Shown: piece after piece, positions 18,528-27,795 of the stretch | Numbering within the stretch: position 1 is the stretch's first letter | Layout of the letters: each line of letters opens with the position of its first letter | Source: an uncultured Aquimarina sp. | GTDB taxonomy: Bacteria; Bacteroidota; Bacteroidia; Flavobacteriales; Flavobacteriaceae | Length of the DNA stretch: 64,000 bases | NCBI GenBank assembly: GCA_947498815.1 | Contig: CANMLU010000018.1 | Coordinates: 31,131 to 95,130, forward strand | Direction of reading: 5' to 3' | The notes under the pieces: model-generated | The model's input: only the letters and a program-made list of their open reading frames with translations | Told to the model about the DNA's origin: nothing | Databases searched by the model: none | Position numbers and translations under genes: made by a program

Positions 18528-18561
18528 TGAAGTTTCTGATAAGGTAATTGGACTTTTTTAA

Positions 18562-18912
18562 TTAACTATTCCTTTTCACCAAGGCATAGAATTCATTTTC
18601 GAGAGGTAGATACCCTTGATCGTATACAAAGTAATAGGTGTTCCCGGTCTTAGTGACATATATACTAGTGAAATGCTGAAAGTCAAAACCCTTTGCAATT
18701 AGTTTTGTCCTGGTCGTTTTGGTTTTATCTCTTGGGTTTAATTCTCCCAGAATGCGGTAGTTTTTACGTAATCGATTGTTAATATTGCGTACCAGATTTT
18801 TACTGTCTTTATTGAGTTGATTGTTAAATGCGTTACGACAATAATCGCTACAAAACTTCTTATCGGCACGGCCAATAATCTTATCTCCGCAAACTGGACA
18901 TTCTTTTTGCAT
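18562..18912 (-). CDS. Zinc-ribbon protein
   Basis: 116 residues. Four cysteines at the N-terminus (CPVCGDKI and CSDYC, about residues 5-26) form a zinc ribbon of the kind also seen in DUF2116-like proteins. A basic helix (RNINNRLRKNYRIL) follows, and the C-terminal 40 residues are a small beta region (IYVTKTGNTYYFVYDQGYLPL). It may bind nucleic acid, but no target can be named. It is conserved-looking in Bacteroidota. Small, cytosolic, upstream of the GIDE-like gene. Confidence 0.7.
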   Translation of the reverse strand: MQKECPVCGDKIIGRADKKFCSDYCRNAFNNQLNKDSKNLVRNINNRLRKNYRILGELNPRDKTKTTRTKLIAKGFDFQHFTSIYVTKTGNTYYFVYDQGYLPLENEFYALVKRNS

Positions 18913-18976
18913 TACAAATAAAATTTAAAATCGAATATACAATAAATATTCGTTTACAAATGACTAACTCCGAAGC

Positions 18977-19879
18977 TTAAAAGAAAATATCTTGTGCTAG
19001 TCTGAACGTATTGGCATGTGCCTCGATAATAATTTTAATATCAGGAGAATATCCACCGCCCATAGAGCACATGACAGGAAGATTGTGATCTTTACAGGTT
19101 TGAAGCACATAGCGATCTCTTTCTTCGCAACCGGCTATACTACACCCTAATTTTCCGAGTTTATCGGTAGCCAAAATATCTACACCACATAAATAATAGA
19201 TAAAATTGGGTTTTTGCTCTTGGATAAGTTTGGGAAGGGTATTTTTTAATAATGTGAGGTATGTTTTATCATCCGCATAATCCGGAAGCTCTAGATCGAG
19301 ATCTGACGTTTCTTTTCTAAAAGGATAGTTATTGGCTCCATGCATTGAAAAAGTAAAAACTGAAGCATCATTTTTAAAGATCTCGGCGGTCCCATTACCC
19401 TGGTGAACATCCAGATCTATAATAAGGATCTTTTTTGCCTTTCCTTTTTGTAACAGATATCGAGCTCCGATAGCTTGATCATTGAGTAAACAAAACGCTT
19501 CGCCATGATTGGTATACGCATGATGTGTACCGCCTGCGATATTCATGGCAATGCCATGCTCTAGCGCATAATCTGAAGCTTTTATAGTGCCATCTGCAAT
19601 AATTACCTCACGATCTACAAGTTCTTTTGATAAGGGAAAGCCTATTTTACGAACCTCTTTGGGATCTAAGGATAATGAGATAAGGTTTTCAAAGTATTCT
19701 TGGGTATGAACGGCCAAAATAGGTGCTGATCCTGGGATCTCTGGCTCGAAAAAATTATTTTCTATACAAGTACCTTCATGCATCAATTGTTCGGGTAACA
19801 ATTCATATTTGACCATCGGAAATCGATGCCCTTTGGGTAAAGGGTGCGTATAGATAGGATGATATGCTATTTTGAGCAT
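18977..19879 (-). CDS. Histone deacetylase-family hydrolase (AcuC/class II-like)
   Basis: 300 residues with the arginase-deacetylase fold. Catalytic features are GGTHHAYTNHGEAFCLLND (tandem His, about 136-154), IIDLDVHQGNGTAEIF (metal Asp and His, about 168-185), and GVDILATDKLGKLG (the second metal Asp, about 230). Bacterial members deacetylate acetyl-lysine or small acetylated amines such as polyamines. Its start is 5 nt after the metG stop, so it is coupled to metG transcription. Confidence 0.88.
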   Translation of the reverse strand: MLKIAYHPIYTHPLPKGHRFPMVKYELLPEQLMHEGTCIENNFFEPEIPGSAPILAVHTQEYFENLISLSLDPKEVRKIGFPLSKELVDREVIIADGTIKASDYALEHGIAMNIAGGTHHAYTNHGEAFCLLNDQAIGARYLLQKGKAKKILIIDLDVHQGNGTAEIFKNDASVFTFSMHGANNYPFRKETSDLDLELPDYADDKTYLTLLKNTLPKLIQEQKPNFIYYLCGVDILATDKLGKLGCSIAGCEERDRYVLQTCKDHNLPVMCSMGGGYSPDIKIIIEAHANTFRLAQDIFF

Positions 19880-19884
19880 TACAA

Positions 19885-21951
19885 TTAACTTACGATAGCT
19901 CCTGGATTTACTCCATCCTCATCAGGATTTAAAAATACCAATTTACCCTCTTGAGTTTCGGTCATAAGGATCATACCTTCGCTTTCTACCCCGCGTAGTT
20001 TTCTTGGAGCCAGATTTACCAATACCGTTACTTTTTTGCCTACAACTTCTTCTGGTGTGAAATGCTCTGCGATTCCTGAAACGATCGTTCTGGTGTCAAT
20101 CCCTGTATTTACCTTAAGAACAAGCAGTTTTTTCGTCTTGGGCATTTTTTCAGCTTCTATAATGGTACCCACTCGGATATCTAGTTTTGTGAAATCTTCA
20201 AAAGTTGCAGTGTCTTTTTGTGGTTCTACGATTTTGTTTTCAGCTTCGTTGGCCTTTTTGGTTGCTTCCAATTTGTCTAATTGTTTTTGGATTTCGGCAT
20301 CTTCGACTTTAGAAAATAACAATTCTCCTTTTTCGATTTGATGACCCGCGGGAAGAAGTACTTCTTTTTTGGAAATATCATTCCATGTGGATTCCGCTTC
20401 AAGTGCGGAATGACAAAGGATTGATTTCAATTTCGTTGAAGTAAATGGTAAAAACGGTTCAGACAGTGTTGCTAAAGCAGATGCGATTTGTAAGGCGACA
20501 TACATTACAGTATTAGTGCGCTCTTCGTCTGTTTTAATGGTTTTCCAGGGTTCTTCATCCGCAAGATATTTATTTCCTAATCGGGCAACATTCATTAATT
20601 CCTGACTCGCTTCTCTAAAACGATAACGCTCAATAGAACTTGAAATCACAGCTGGGTATGCTTTTAATTCTGCCAAGGTTTGCGTATCGATCTCTGATAA
20701 TGCCCCTGGTGTTGGAACAATACCATTGTAATATTTATTGGTCAATACAACCACTCGATTGATAAAGTTTCCGAAAATGGCAACCAATTCGTTGTTATTA
20801 CGAGCCTGATAATCTTTCCACGTAAAATCATTATCCTTGCTTTCTGGAGCATTGGCTGTAAGTACATATCGCAATACATCTTGCTTGTTTGGGAACTCTT
20901 CTAGGTATTCATGTAGCCATACAGCCCAGTTTTTTGAGGTAGAAAGTTTATTACCTTCCAGGTTTAAAAACTCATTGGCTGGTACATTCTCTGGAAGTAT
21001 ATAACTTCCTTCTGCCTTGAGCATACTTGGAAATATAATACAGTGAAAAACGATATTGTCTTTACCAATAAAGTGAACCAGTTTTGTATCCTTATCTTTC
21101 CAGTAGGGCTCCCATTCTTTTCCTTCTCGCGCAGCCCACTCTTTGGTAGATGAAATATACCCAATAGGAGCATCAAACCACACATATAATACTTTTCCTT
21201 CGGCACCTTCAACAGGAACGGGGATTCCCCAATCCAAATCTCGTGTTACGGCACGTGGACGTAATCCATCATCTACCCAGGATTTGATTTGCCCATATAC
21301 ATTGGTTTTCCAGTCTTTTTTATGCCCAACTAATACCCATTCTCGTAAAAAATCTTCATATTGATCTAATGGCAAAAACCAATGTTTGGTTTGCTTAAGA
21401 ATAGGCTTAGCTCCAGAAATTGTAGATTTTGGATTAATAAGATCAGTTGCATTAAGTGAACTTCCGCAATTTTCGCACTGATCTCCATAAGCTTCTTCAT
21501 TACCACATTTTGGGCAAGTTCCGGTTACGAATCGATCTGCAAGAAACTGATCTGCTTCGGGATCATATAATTGTTCGGATGTTTCTTCAATAAACTTGCC
21601 ATCATCATACATTTTTTTAAAAAACTCTGAAGCGGTCTCATGATGGATAGGGGCAGAGGTCCTGGAGTAATTATCAAAAGAGATTCCAAAATCTTTAAAT
21701 GACTGTTTTATAATGCCGTGATATTTGTCGATAATAACTTGTGGAGAAACACCTTCTTTTTTGGCACGCATTGGGATCGCAGCTCCATGCTCATCACTAC
21801 CACAAATAAAAGCAACATCATTACCTATGATTCTTAGATAACGTGAGTAAATATCTGCAGGCACATAAACTCCGGCTAGGTGGCCTATATGTATTGGACC
21901 ATTGGTATATGGTAAGGCTGCTGTAATTGTGTATCTTCCCTCTGTGCTCAT
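19885..21951 (-). CDS. metG: Methionyl-tRNA synthetase with C-terminal tRNA-binding domain
   Basis: 688 residues; charges tRNA-Met with methionine. The class I HIGH motif is PIHIGHL (about 19-25), a zinc knuckle CPKC...CENC lies near 145-165, and the KMSKS variant is KLSTSKN (near 338). The C-terminal about 110 residues ([18 protein letters not shown]) are the EMAPII/Trbp111 OB-fold domain found in dimeric MetRS. At residues about 513-521 the sequence CHSALEAES is encoded by a REP-like palindrome inserted in frame at the edge of the anticodon-binding domain. The remainder appears intact. Confidence 0.96.
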   Translation of the reverse strand: MSTEGRYTITAALPYTNGPIHIGHLAGVYVPADIYSRYLRIIGNDVAFICGSDEHGAAIPMRAKKEGVSPQVIIDKYHGIIKQSFKDFGISFDNYSRTSAPIHHETASEFFKKMYDDGKFIEETSEQLYDPEADQFLADRFVTGTCPKCGNEEAYGDQCENCGSSLNATDLINPKSTISGAKPILKQTKHWFLPLDQYEDFLREWVLVGHKKDWKTNVYGQIKSWVDDGLRPRAVTRDLDWGIPVPVEGAEGKVLYVWFDAPIGYISSTKEWAAREGKEWEPYWKDKDTKLVHFIGKDNIVFHCIIFPSMLKAEGSYILPENVPANEFLNLEGNKLSTSKNWAVWLHEYLEEFPNKQDVLRYVLTANAPESKDNDFTWKDYQARNNNELVAIFGNFINRVVVLTNKYYNGIVPTPGALSEIDTQTLAELKAYPAVISSSIERYRFREASQELMNVARLGNKYLADEEPWKTIKTDEERTNTVMYVALQIASALATLSEPFLPFTSTKLKSILCHSALEAESTWNDISKKEVLLPAGHQIEKGELLFSKVEDAEIQKQLDKLEATKKANEAENKIVEPQKDTATFEDFTKLDIRVGTIIEAEKMPKTKKLLVLKVNTGIDTRTIVSGIAEHFTPEEVVGKKVTVLVNLAPRKLRGVESEGMILMTETQEGKLVFLNPDEDGVNPGAIVS
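20391..20411. repeat. REP-like palindrome inside metG
   Basis: ATTCCGC (20391-20397) pairs with GCGGAAT (20405-20411) around a 7-nt loop, followed by GACA. This is the flavobacterial TGTCATTCCGC...GCGGAAT element. It keeps the metG frame and encodes HSALEAES. Confidence 0.75.
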
Positions 21952-21980
21952 AATGCTAAAAAATAAGGCACAAAGGTAAT

Positions 21981-22046
21981 AAAACAGCTACAAAAGATAA
22001 CCACTGTATCCTTCAATTATTTTGAATGGATACAGTAGCTGTTTTT
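21981..22046. terminator. Nested hairpin downstream of the DUF1501 gene
   Basis: An outer 11-bp stem (AAAACAGCTAC at 21981-21991 with GTAGCTGTTTT at 22035-22045) encloses an inner stem (ACTGTATCC at 22003-22011 with GGATACAGT at 22028-22036; the last two bases overlap the outer arm, so the two forms compete). It lies just past the DUF1501 stop and upstream of the metG start codon. The minus strand ends in TTTT, fitting termination of DUF1800-DUF1501 transcription. Confidence 0.6.
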
Positions 22047-22053
22047 ATTGTTT

Positions 22054-23691
22054 TTATGTTATAACAATGGATTTACTATAATCACCGCTATTGGTTTGTA
22101 TTCTATATACATAAGGTCCTGTACTTAATCTGGTTTTTGCAGCTTCTTTTATGTCAATCGGTGTTTGTCTTCCTTCTGTCATAACCTCATTAGCAAGTGT
22201 AGCGACTTTTTGTCCTATAATGTTGTACAAAGAAATATCCACGTGAGCAGTCTCCGATGTTGTTACGTATAATACTGGTTGTGTAGTTCCTCCACCTTCG
22301 TATAGGACTTCATGACCTAATTGTTCTCCTTCGGCCAGATTAGGTCCTGAAATACCAGAACAGTTGAATCCTAAGTCTAGAGATTCAAAAGGGCCACCAT
22401 TTGTATCTAATAAAGATCTTCCAACGAGACCTTCATCAATACACAACCAATCTTTCATTACGGTGGCATATACTTGCCTGAAATCCATAGTATTGGTCAC
22501 GTTGCCACCTCTTGTAAGGTTTGATAAATCTGGATGATCGCCCACAAAACCATTTCCGTTAAGAGCGGTTCCAAAAAACATAGTAGGTGCTGCTGTACCA
22601 TGATCGGTTCCTAAAGATCCATTTTCTCTAAATCGTCTTCCAAACTCGGACATTGTCATGGTAAGTACTTTATCATCCCAACCGGCAGCGGTAAGATCTG
22701 CATAAAAATTACTTATGGATTCTGAAAAAGAGTTGAGTAATTGCTGATGCCTTTGCGGCTGATTGTTATGTGTATCAAAACCTCCTAATGTTACCAGGAA
22801 GACTTTGGTGCCTAAACCACCCTTGATTAATCGAGAAATAATACTGAATTGTCTTCCTAAACTATCATCTAGATATCCGCCAAAATCTGTTGCTCTTTCA
22901 TATGCGGCACTAATGACTTCGGCATAATTGAACGTAGTGTTCGTGGCTTCTCTTAGATATCTTACTTTGTCGTCATAGGTACATTCTTCAAGTCCATCGA
23001 GGTTGTAAAAAGTTTCGTTTTCAATAATTTGAAGTAATCTTCTTGGATCTGAAACAGCAAAAGAATAATCGCTCTCAGGGCCTTTAAAAATTAAATTTCC
23101 GATACTACCAATTTGAATCGATGGAGGACTTGCAGGAGGATTGAAAAAATAATCCGGATAAATTTCACCAAAATACCTTCCCATAAAACCAGTACGGTCA
23201 TCTTCGAGCAAATTGGTATTGGCATAAATATCAGATCCTTTGAAATGTGATAATGAAGAGTCTTCATATCCAACACCATGTACTACTTTCATTTGACCAT
23301 CACCCCATACACCTTCGAGTTTGTTCATAGGTTTTGGCATTGCAAAATCATCGCCAAGGTTAATAAATTCACTAGGTGGTATTCGTATCAAAGGTCTTGC
23401 ATTGGCGTATACATCATAGTCATATACTGGGATAATAGTATTAAATCCATCATTACCTCCTTGCAATCTCACCAAAACAAGAATGTTATCAGTTTCAGCC
23501 TGGCTTAATGCAATTGATAGAGGAGAAGGTCTTGATACCGAAAGTGGCGTGTTGGCAAGCATCATCGATCCACCACCAGCAATTCCTAGGGCTTGAAGAA
23601 AAGATCTTCTGTTCCATTGTTTATGTTCGTCGGTATTACAATTACCGTTTTTATCTAATTTTATATTTTTATTGTGATTTGTCTCGCACAT
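22054..23691 (-). CDS. DUF1501 protein with T9SS type A sorting domain
   Basis: 545 residues. The N-terminus has a twin-arginine-like export signal (NRRSFLQALGIAGGG, about 27-41). The DUF1501 body (about 65-440) belongs to the alkaline-phosphatase/sulfatase-like superfamily: LVRLQGGNDGFNTIIP, HFKGSDIY, VTLGGFDTHNNQ, MSEFGRRFRENGSLGTDHGTA. The last about 75 residues (SLYNIIGQKVATL...YVYRIQTNSGDYSKSIVIT) are a type IX secretion C-terminal sorting domain, so it should be exported and surface-attached. DUF1501 and DUF1800 proteins occur as obligate pairs in many phyla; their joint role is unknown. Confidence 0.88.
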   Translation of the reverse strand: MCETNHNKNIKLDKNGNCNTDEHKQWNRRSFLQALGIAGGGSMMLANTPLSVSRPSPLSIALSQAETDNILVLVRLQGGNDGFNTIIPVYDYDVYANARPLIRIPPSEFINLGDDFAMPKPMNKLEGVWGDGQMKVVHGVGYEDSSLSHFKGSDIYANTNLLEDDRTGFMGRYFGEIYPDYFFNPPASPPSIQIGSIGNLIFKGPESDYSFAVSDPRRLLQIIENETFYNLDGLEECTYDDKVRYLREATNTTFNYAEVISAAYERATDFGGYLDDSLGRQFSIISRLIKGGLGTKVFLVTLGGFDTHNNQPQRHQQLLNSFSESISNFYADLTAAGWDDKVLTMTMSEFGRRFRENGSLGTDHGTAAPTMFFGTALNGNGFVGDHPDLSNLTRGGNVTNTMDFRQVYATVMKDWLCIDEGLVGRSLLDTNGGPFESLDLGFNCSGISGPNLAEGEQLGHEVLYEGGGTTQPVLYVTTSETAHVDISLYNIIGQKVATLANEVMTEGRQTPIDIKEAAKTRLSTGPYVYRIQTNSGDYSKSIVIT

Positions 23692-23697
23692 AGCTGT

Positions 23698-25218
23698 TTA
23701 TTTAAGTTGAAATTCGGGGATGTCTACAATGTAATCTAAGAGCGCAATAAATTGCTCTGATACTTCAGTAAAACCAAGGTTCCATGTTGGGCTTCCGCCA
23801 ATCTCATAATAGGTAGGAGGGAAAATTTCCTTAAAAACACCTAAAATTTCATTAAAAATTACAGGATCTTCTATTCCCCTTGGAAAGAAGTAATTTACAA
23901 TAGCTCTCACTACAATTTCGACATCAGGTCCACTTAAAGTAGTGGCCAAATTTCCATCGGCAGCTGTGCCAATAGGTAATCCAATTAAAAAATCTCTGAA
24001 TTGTTGTGTATTAGCCTCTCGAGCTCGGTTGATAATAAAACGAGCACTCTCCCAGCGACCAATTAGGTAATCTGGACTAATCCAATCTTCATCTCCCTGC
24101 CAACCTTCAACATCAATTGGGTCTAAAACTTCTTGCCCCAACATTTGGGTTGCGCCACGCATATAATCAGGAACATTAATAGTCCCTAGTGAGAACCCTA
24201 ATTCATTATAAAAACATAATAATAAATCACAAGGGCTTTTTATGATCGAACCTATGGCTTCATCATTAAAAAAATGTTGGCTTTTAAAAAGTTGACGTAG
24301 TACCGGAGCGATTTCAAAATTATTGTCTATAAATGTCTGTGCCATTTGTGCTACAATAGCTTCACTACAGGTGGGACTTACAAAATATGCATATAATTTG
24401 GTGCAGATAAATGTAGCTACTTGTCTCTCTCGTTGCTGAAATAAATTATTAACAACATCATCATAATTCCAATTTCCGGTTTGCCCAAAAATGGTTTTAG
24501 AATCGTTACTAAACTCGCTTGCATCAAAAAGAATATCACCCCATGGGATACCATTGGTCTCGACATAACCTGTTAATGCTTTTGCGGTTTCCTGGATATC
24601 ATCCTCTGTATATCCATTATCTACACCTAGTGTAAAAAGCTCATAAAGTTCTCGAGCATAATTTTCATTCGGTCTGTTTCTAACATTTTCATCACCATTA
24701 AGATATACCAACATAGCATTAGAAATCCCAATGTCGTATACAAAATCTCTAAAATTACCCATGGCATGCATTTGCAGCAAGTTGTAATATTGAGATTGAT
24801 ACGCAGGGCTGCGATAGGTGTCATCTTCGGTAACAAAATGGTTACTCCAAAATAATGTTAAGCGTTCACGAACCTGGTTTTGAATCAGATCATTCATCAT
24901 TTGGTTTTTACCTTCCCGTCTGTAAAAACCTGTGTCATTATCTTCGTTGGCCATTTCGGCAGCTTCAAAGTCGTCTCTGTTCCAAAACCCCCATAACGGA
25001 GGAGGCGTTGTGTTTAATGCAATAGCATTATCAATAAGAGTATCGACCAATGCAGATGGGTTCTGGTTTAAAGCAGCCAAAACTTCGGCTTTGGAAGCTC
25101 CAAAACCAATTCTGCGATATAAATGGTTTATTCTGGTTACGTTCCACGGATTTTCGGGAGAGGGAACATAAACGTCCAAAGAATCTAGATTACACGAAGT
25201 ATCAGAGATCATAGGCAT
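23698..25218 (-). CDS. DUF1800 protein
   Basis: 506 residues, full-length DUF1800. NHLYRRIGFGASKAEV lies at the N-terminus (about 30), LFWSNHFVTEDD near 143, NENYARELYELFTLGVDNGYTEDDI near 185-210, then long alpha-helical parts. No clear signal peptide is seen, as is common in this family. It is the first gene of a two-gene operon; the DUF1501 start follows its stop by 6 nt. Function unknown. Confidence 0.87.
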   Translation of the reverse strand: MPMISDTSCNLDSLDVYVPSPENPWNVTRINHLYRRIGFGASKAEVLAALNQNPSALVDTLIDNAIALNTTPPPLWGFWNRDDFEAAEMANEDNDTGFYRREGKNQMMNDLIQNQVRERLTLFWSNHFVTEDDTYRSPAYQSQYYNLLQMHAMGNFRDFVYDIGISNAMLVYLNGDENVRNRPNENYARELYELFTLGVDNGYTEDDIQETAKALTGYVETNGIPWGDILFDASEFSNDSKTIFGQTGNWNYDDVVNNLFQQRERQVATFICTKLYAYFVSPTCSEAIVAQMAQTFIDNNFEIAPVLRQLFKSQHFFNDEAIGSIIKSPCDLLLCFYNELGFSLGTINVPDYMRGATQMLGQEVLDPIDVEGWQGDEDWISPDYLIGRWESARFIINRAREANTQQFRDFLIGLPIGTAADGNLATTLSGPDVEIVVRAIVNYFFPRGIEDPVIFNEILGVFKEIFPPTYYEIGGSPTWNLGFTEVSEQFIALLDYIVDIPEFQLK

Positions 25219-25317
25219 AAGTTTTTAAAGTAAAATTGAGGGACAAATTCAACACAATATAATAGATAATAACGAAAGTCTTTGTTAATTAGTATCATAA
25301 TTTTGAAATTTTAAGAC

Positions 25318-26214
25318 ATGTTTAAGCCTGATTTTGTAGTAGCTGGGGACAAAATTGCCATAGTTTCAACGGCCAGAAAGATTGATTTAAGGGAGATCAG
25401 AGATACTATTGATATCCTTATGGGATGGGGGTTAGTGCCTATTTTAGGTTCAACAATAGGATTGCAAAGTAACCAGTTTGCGGGGTCTGATCAAGAAAGA
25501 AGAGATGATTTTCAGAAAATGCTTGATGATAAAGAAATCAAAGCAATTTGGTGCGCAAGAGGCGGATACGGTACAGTTAGAATTATAGATAACATTGATT
25601 TTACTAATTTTTGCAAGCACCCAAAATGGATTATTGGATATTCGGATATTACAGTATTGCACTCTCATATCCATAATTTTGGTATTCAAACGTTACATGC
25701 TCCAATGCCTATCGATTTTCACAAAGGCACTAAAGCATCCAGAAGTTATTTTCGGGATATACTTTTTGGAAAAAAAACGAGTTATACAATTCCTTCATCC
25801 AAAAAAAACAGAACAGGATCTTGTATAGGTCAGCTGGTAGGAGGTAATTTATCCATATTGTATTCGTTATGTGGGTCCAAATCTTCTTTGGATACTTCTG
25901 GAAAGATTTTGTGTATTGAAGATTTGGACGAGTATCTTTATCATATAGATCGAATGCTTCAAAACCTAAAACGCAACGGGTATTTTGAGACGCTATCAGG
26001 TTTAATTGTTGGCGGAATGAACAAAATGCATGATAATAACGTTCCTTTTGGTAAAAAACCGAAGAAAATAATTATGGATATCGTTGAGGAGTATGATTTC
26101 CCGGTAGCTTTCAATTTTCCTATGGGACATATTGAAGATAATCAGACCATGATTCTTGGTGCAAAGGCCAAATTGGAAGTGAATAAAAAAGAAGTTAATC
26201 TTAAGTATGTATAA
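25318..26214 (+). CDS. LD-carboxypeptidase, peptidase family S66
   Basis: 298 residues. Cleaves the L,D-bond of tetrapeptide stems during murein recycling in the cytosol. Visible are KIAIVSTAR at the N-terminus, WCARGGYGTVRI (about 80-92), the nucleophile Ser in IGYSDITVLH (about 109), the Glu in ILCIEDLDEYLYH (about 200) and the His in FNFPMGHIEDN (about 268), which together make the S66 triad. It is followed after 2 nt by the yraN-like gene in the same operon. No signal peptide. Confidence 0.92.
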   Translation: MFKPDFVVAGDKIAIVSTARKIDLREIRDTIDILMGWGLVPILGSTIGLQSNQFAGSDQERRDDFQKMLDDKEIKAIWCARGGYGTVRIIDNIDFTNFCKHPKWIIGYSDITVLHSHIHNFGIQTLHAPMPIDFHKGTKASRSYFRDILFGKKTSYTIPSSKKNRTGSCIGQLVGGNLSILYSLCGSKSSLDTSGKILCIEDLDEYLYHIDRMLQNLKRNGYFETLSGLIVGGMNKMHDNNVPFGKKPKKIIMDIVEEYDFPVAFNFPMGHIEDNQTMILGAKAKLEVNKKEVNLKYV

Positions 26215-26216
26215 CA

Positions 26217-26576
26217 ATGGCAGAACATAACGCTCTAGGTAAAAAAGGAGAAAAGCTAGCGGTTGATTTTCTTGTGGAGAAAGGTTATGATATCCTAGAA
26301 AAAAATTATCGCTATTTAAAATCCGAAGTAGACATCATCGCTCAAAAAGAAAATATAGTCGTAGCAGTAGAAGTAAAAACCCGAAGTACTCCCGAATTTG
26401 GTAACCCTCAGGATTTTGTGAAACCAAAACAAATGCAATCGCTGGTAAAAGCGATTGATCATTATGTTGTGAATAATGATTTGGATGTAGAGGTGCGGTT
26501 TGATATTGTGGCCATAGTGACTAATAAATTAGGAACAAAAATTGAACATCTTGAAGACGCATTTTATCATTTTTGA
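26217..26576 (+). CDS. YraN family (UPF0102) putative endonuclease
   Basis: 119 residues with a restriction-endonuclease-like fold: LGKKGEKLAVDFLVEKGYDILEKNYRY, then EVDIIAQKENIVVAVEVKTRS. The D and ExK residues form the PD-(D/E)xK metal site. The family is widespread and probably acts on DNA in recombination or repair, but its role is not settled. The start codon lies 2 nt after the S66 gene stop, giving a tight two-gene operon. Confidence 0.9.
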   Translation: MAEHNALGKKGEKLAVDFLVEKGYDILEKNYRYLKSEVDIIAQKENIVVAVEVKTRSTPEFGNPQDFVKPKQMQSLVKAIDHYVVNNDLDVEVRFDIVAIVTNKLGTKIEHLEDAFYHF

Positions 26577-26580
26577 TAAT

Positions 26581-26740
26581 GAACTCATCTTGACTTTTTC
26601 TATTTCCTAAAAAATGACTGAAATTCACCCATATTTTGTTACTTTTCTTATCTGTAGCGCTGCTATAGCTTTCAAAAAGTGCCTCATCTGGTCAAATTTC
26701 AACTCATTTTCGGTCAAAAACAAAAAGTCAAGATGAGTTC
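26581..26740. repeat. 160-bp imperfect palindrome with perfect 19-bp ends
   Basis: GAACTCATCTTGACTTTTT (26581-26599) is exactly complementary to 26722-26740. Inner segments (AAATGACTGAAATT near 26612 and AATTTCAACTCATTT near 26695) also pair imperfectly, and a short AGCGCT-containing hairpin sits in the middle. It lies in the gap 26577-26906 between convergent genes. No ORF, no transposase and no obvious target-site duplication were seen. The rest of the gap (26741-26906) holds AT-rich sequence with nothing else recognised. Confidence 0.75.
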
Positions 26741-26906
26741 AATAACAAAGCTTGTAATTTCTCATACAAGCTTTGATATGAAGATGTAACTGGTTAATAA
26801 TTAGCTTAGTTTCTGGTGTATCATTATCTATTTCGTACAAAGTGATACAGGCAAGTATGATTAAAACTTTAATTATGCTTGAGAGTGATTTTTCTATTTT
26901 TAGTAA

Positions 26907-27599
26907 TCAATCAAACTTTCTTTTTAGTGTCACATATACATTATTTCTAGACCCACCAACTGCGCCACCTACGACTACATAATCTCTAGTTCTTGATATA
27001 TTGTAAAACACATCTAAAAGATCATCTGCACCATCAAATATAATACCGTTTGATATTGTAGAGTATCCCGTCCCTACTGCGCTTACAAAGTCATTTGTAA
27101 TGATGTTTAATGCTTGAGGTATAGGCATATTAAAAAATTGACCTTCATTATAAGTGGTTGGAAATATGGGGTCACCACCAAGACCTGGGTTATCTGCTTC
27201 CATGAATACAATACTTACTAATCCTCCGGCATAGTTGTTTTTGTCCCAATCGATCATTTTTTGATTAGGATAGTACATGGTTCTGTCATGATTCGCATAC
27301 GGCATGCGAACTGTTGTAATTATTGGCTGTTTATTGCTGTCAAGGCCAATAATATGAGCATACATTTCCGCATTTCCACGGCTGCGAGGTTCGTGATCAT
27401 CTCTCATCCATAAGGTGGTTAAATTAGTACTGTTGGCATAATTTACATAACCATCTGCAGATAGATCTATCTTTTGTGTAACTGGATTCTCCTCTTTTGT
27501 AATTGTTTCGGTTTCTGGTAAATCATTATCTGCTTCGCAGGATGTTGTGCAAACAAAAATGATTAAAGCTATAACTGCGGTTAAAAATAAATTTTTCAT
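26907..27599 (-). CDS. Putative lipoprotein of unknown function
   Basis: 230 residues. A signal peptide with lipobox-like CTTSC (Cys about 21) is followed by a Glu/Thr-rich linker and a soluble domain from about residue 45. Noticeable segments are TTLWMRDDHEPRSRGNAEMYAHIIG, MPYANHDRTMYYPNQKMI and VVGGAVGGSRNNVYVTLKRKF. I do not recognise the domain with certainty. A stand-alone gene with its own upstream region; likely exported to the periplasm or cell surface. Confidence 0.6.
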   Translation of the reverse strand: MKNLFLTAVIALIIFVCTTSCEADNDLPETETITKEENPVTQKIDLSADGYVNYANSTNLTTLWMRDDHEPRSRGNAEMYAHIIGLDSNKQPIITTVRMPYANHDRTMYYPNQKMIDWDKNNYAGGLVSIVFMEADNPGLGGDPIFPTTYNEGQFFNMPIPQALNIITNDFVSAVGTGYSTISNGIIFDGADDLLDVFYNISRTRDYVVVGGAVGGSRNNVYVTLKRKFD

Positions 27600-27795
27600 T
27601 GTTTTTCTTTTTTTGGTTTAAAACATTTTACAATGATAGAATTCGTAGTATTACAATAAGGTAACAAATGTTTCAGATTTGGGTATACCTGTTTCAAGTT
27701 TCATTTATTTTCTATCTTAAGGGTACTTTTACCACCTCGAGTAGTGTGATTTTATCCATTCGGTCGAAAAATGTTTGAAACAAAAGTAATTTTAC

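Noticed and set aside
20036-20341. 101-codon plus-strand ORF with hydrophobic runs
   Set aside because: Lies opposite the C-terminal tRNA-binding domain of metG; shadow frame.
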